From: Escherichia coli
GTDB lineage: Bacteria; Pseudomonadota; Gammaproteobacteria; Enterobacterales; Enterobacteriaceae
Length of the DNA stretch: 64,000 bases
Reading direction: 5' to 3'
Assembly: GCF_011881725.1 (NCBI RefSeq)
Contig: NZ_JAATUR010000007.1
Location: forward strand, 1 to 64,000
The position numbers were made by a program, and so were the translations under genes. Within the stretch, counting starts at the first letter, position 1. The number at the start of each line of letters is the position of its first letter. The notes under the pieces were generated by a model. The model was not told the DNA's origin and searched no databases. It saw nothing but the letters and a program-made list of their open reading frames with translations. This document shows positions 63,568-64,000 of this stretch, piece by piece.

Positions 63568-64000
63568 ATGAATAATAAGGGCTCCAGTCTGACCCCAACT
63601 CAGGCACTGGATGAACTTGAAGCGCTGTATGAGCAATCTGTAGTCGCTTTACGTAACGCCATCGGCAAATATATTCAAAGTGGCGAATTGCCTGATGAAA
63701 ACGCCCGAAAACACGGTCTTTTTGTCTATCCATCGCTGACCGTAACCTGGGACGGTAGCGCAACAAACCCACCCAAAACACGCGCGTTTGGTCGTTTTAC
63801 TCACGCTGGCAGCTACACCACCACCATCACCCGCCCTGCTCTCTTTCGCTCATATCTTAATGAGCAATTAACTCTGCTGTACCAGGATTATGGTGCACAT
63901 ATTTCCGTGCAACCTTCAGAACATGAAATTCCTTATCCCTATGTCATCGACGGCTCAGAGCTGACGCTTGATCGCTCAATGAGTGCTGGATTAACTCGCT
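63568..64000 (+). CDS. amn: AMP nucleosidase, 5' part
   Basis: The first 144 residues of Amn, cut by the window end; the full protein has 484. It cleaves AMP to adenine and ribose 5-phosphate and responds to phosphate starvation. The start (MNNKGSSLTPTQALDELEAL) and FGRFTHAGSYTTTITRP agree with E. coli, with about 5-6% changed residues. AGGAGAG precedes the ATG by a few bases. The catalytic phosphorylase domain is outside the window. Confidence 0.95.
   Translation, partial: MNNKGSSLTPTQALDELEALYEQSVVALRNAIGKYIQSGELPDENARKHGLFVYPSLTVTWDGSATNPPKTRAFGRFTHAGSYTTTITRPALFRSYLNEQLTLLYQDYGAHISVQPSEHEIPYPYVIDGSELTLDRSMSAGLTR

Overview
The window is chromosome of an Escherichia close to E. coli. From about 13.9 kb rightward it follows the E. 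coli K-12 order glyW-cysT-leuZ, pgsA, uvrC-uvrY, sdiA, the cystine transporter, both fliA-fliT and fliE-fliR flagellar blocks, rcsA, dsrA, dgcQ, vsr-dcm, yedS, hchA, mtfA, shiA and amn. Central proteins look nearly identical to the K-12 versions I remember. FliZ, YedL, DgcQ, HchA and Amn look more divergent than is usual inside the species. A diverged lineage or cryptic clade is therefore possible, but I cannot test this here.

Positions 1 to about 13.9 kb are a mobile element that ends in the tRNA-Leu gene leuZ. Its central gene encodes a family-B DNA polymerase with all exonuclease and polymerase motifs and a KTRG signature. This is the primer-independent polymerase (piPolB) that defines pipolins. 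Around it lie two different tyrosine recombinases, an AlpA-like excisionase, a uracil-DNA-glycosylase-superfamily protein at the leuZ edge, and unknown proteins including a DUF2787-like one. There is also a likely cargo cassette of a WYL-domain regulator and a Ser-Asp-His hydrolase, with repeated operator-like sites upstream. The left end of the element lies outside the window. The pipolin is the most notable system here.

Positions 14.2-24.2 kb hold phospholipid synthesis (pgsA), nucleotide excision repair (uvrC) with the BarA response regulator (uvrY), quorum sensing (sdiA), cystine/diaminopropionate import (tcyN, tcyL, tcyJ) with D-cysteine desulfhydrase (dcyD), and the flagellar regulators fliZ and fliA. 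Positions 24.2-28 kb hold flagellin, cap and chaperones (fliC, fliD, fliS, fliT), with clear sigma-28 promoters between fliC and fliD. Positions 28-34.7 kb are a variable interval: amyA, yedD, yedE-yedF, a DUF1398 gene, yedL, a yagU gene out of its K-12 place, and a frameshifted integrase remnant. Positions 34.7-45.7 kb are the basal body, C-ring and export-apparatus genes fliE and fliF-fliR. Positions 46-55 kb hold capsule regulation (rcsA with its RcsAB box), the DsrA sRNA, mpgP, dgcQ, yedI, yedA, vsr-dcm and yedJ.

Positions 55-64 kb hold yedR, the RseX sRNA, an intact YedS porin (broken in K-12), a universal-stress-type protein, hchA, a glycosyltransferase family 9 gene, an asnT-mtfA-serU block inverted relative to K-12, shiA and the start of amn. 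The K-12 genes expected between hchA and serU are not present here.
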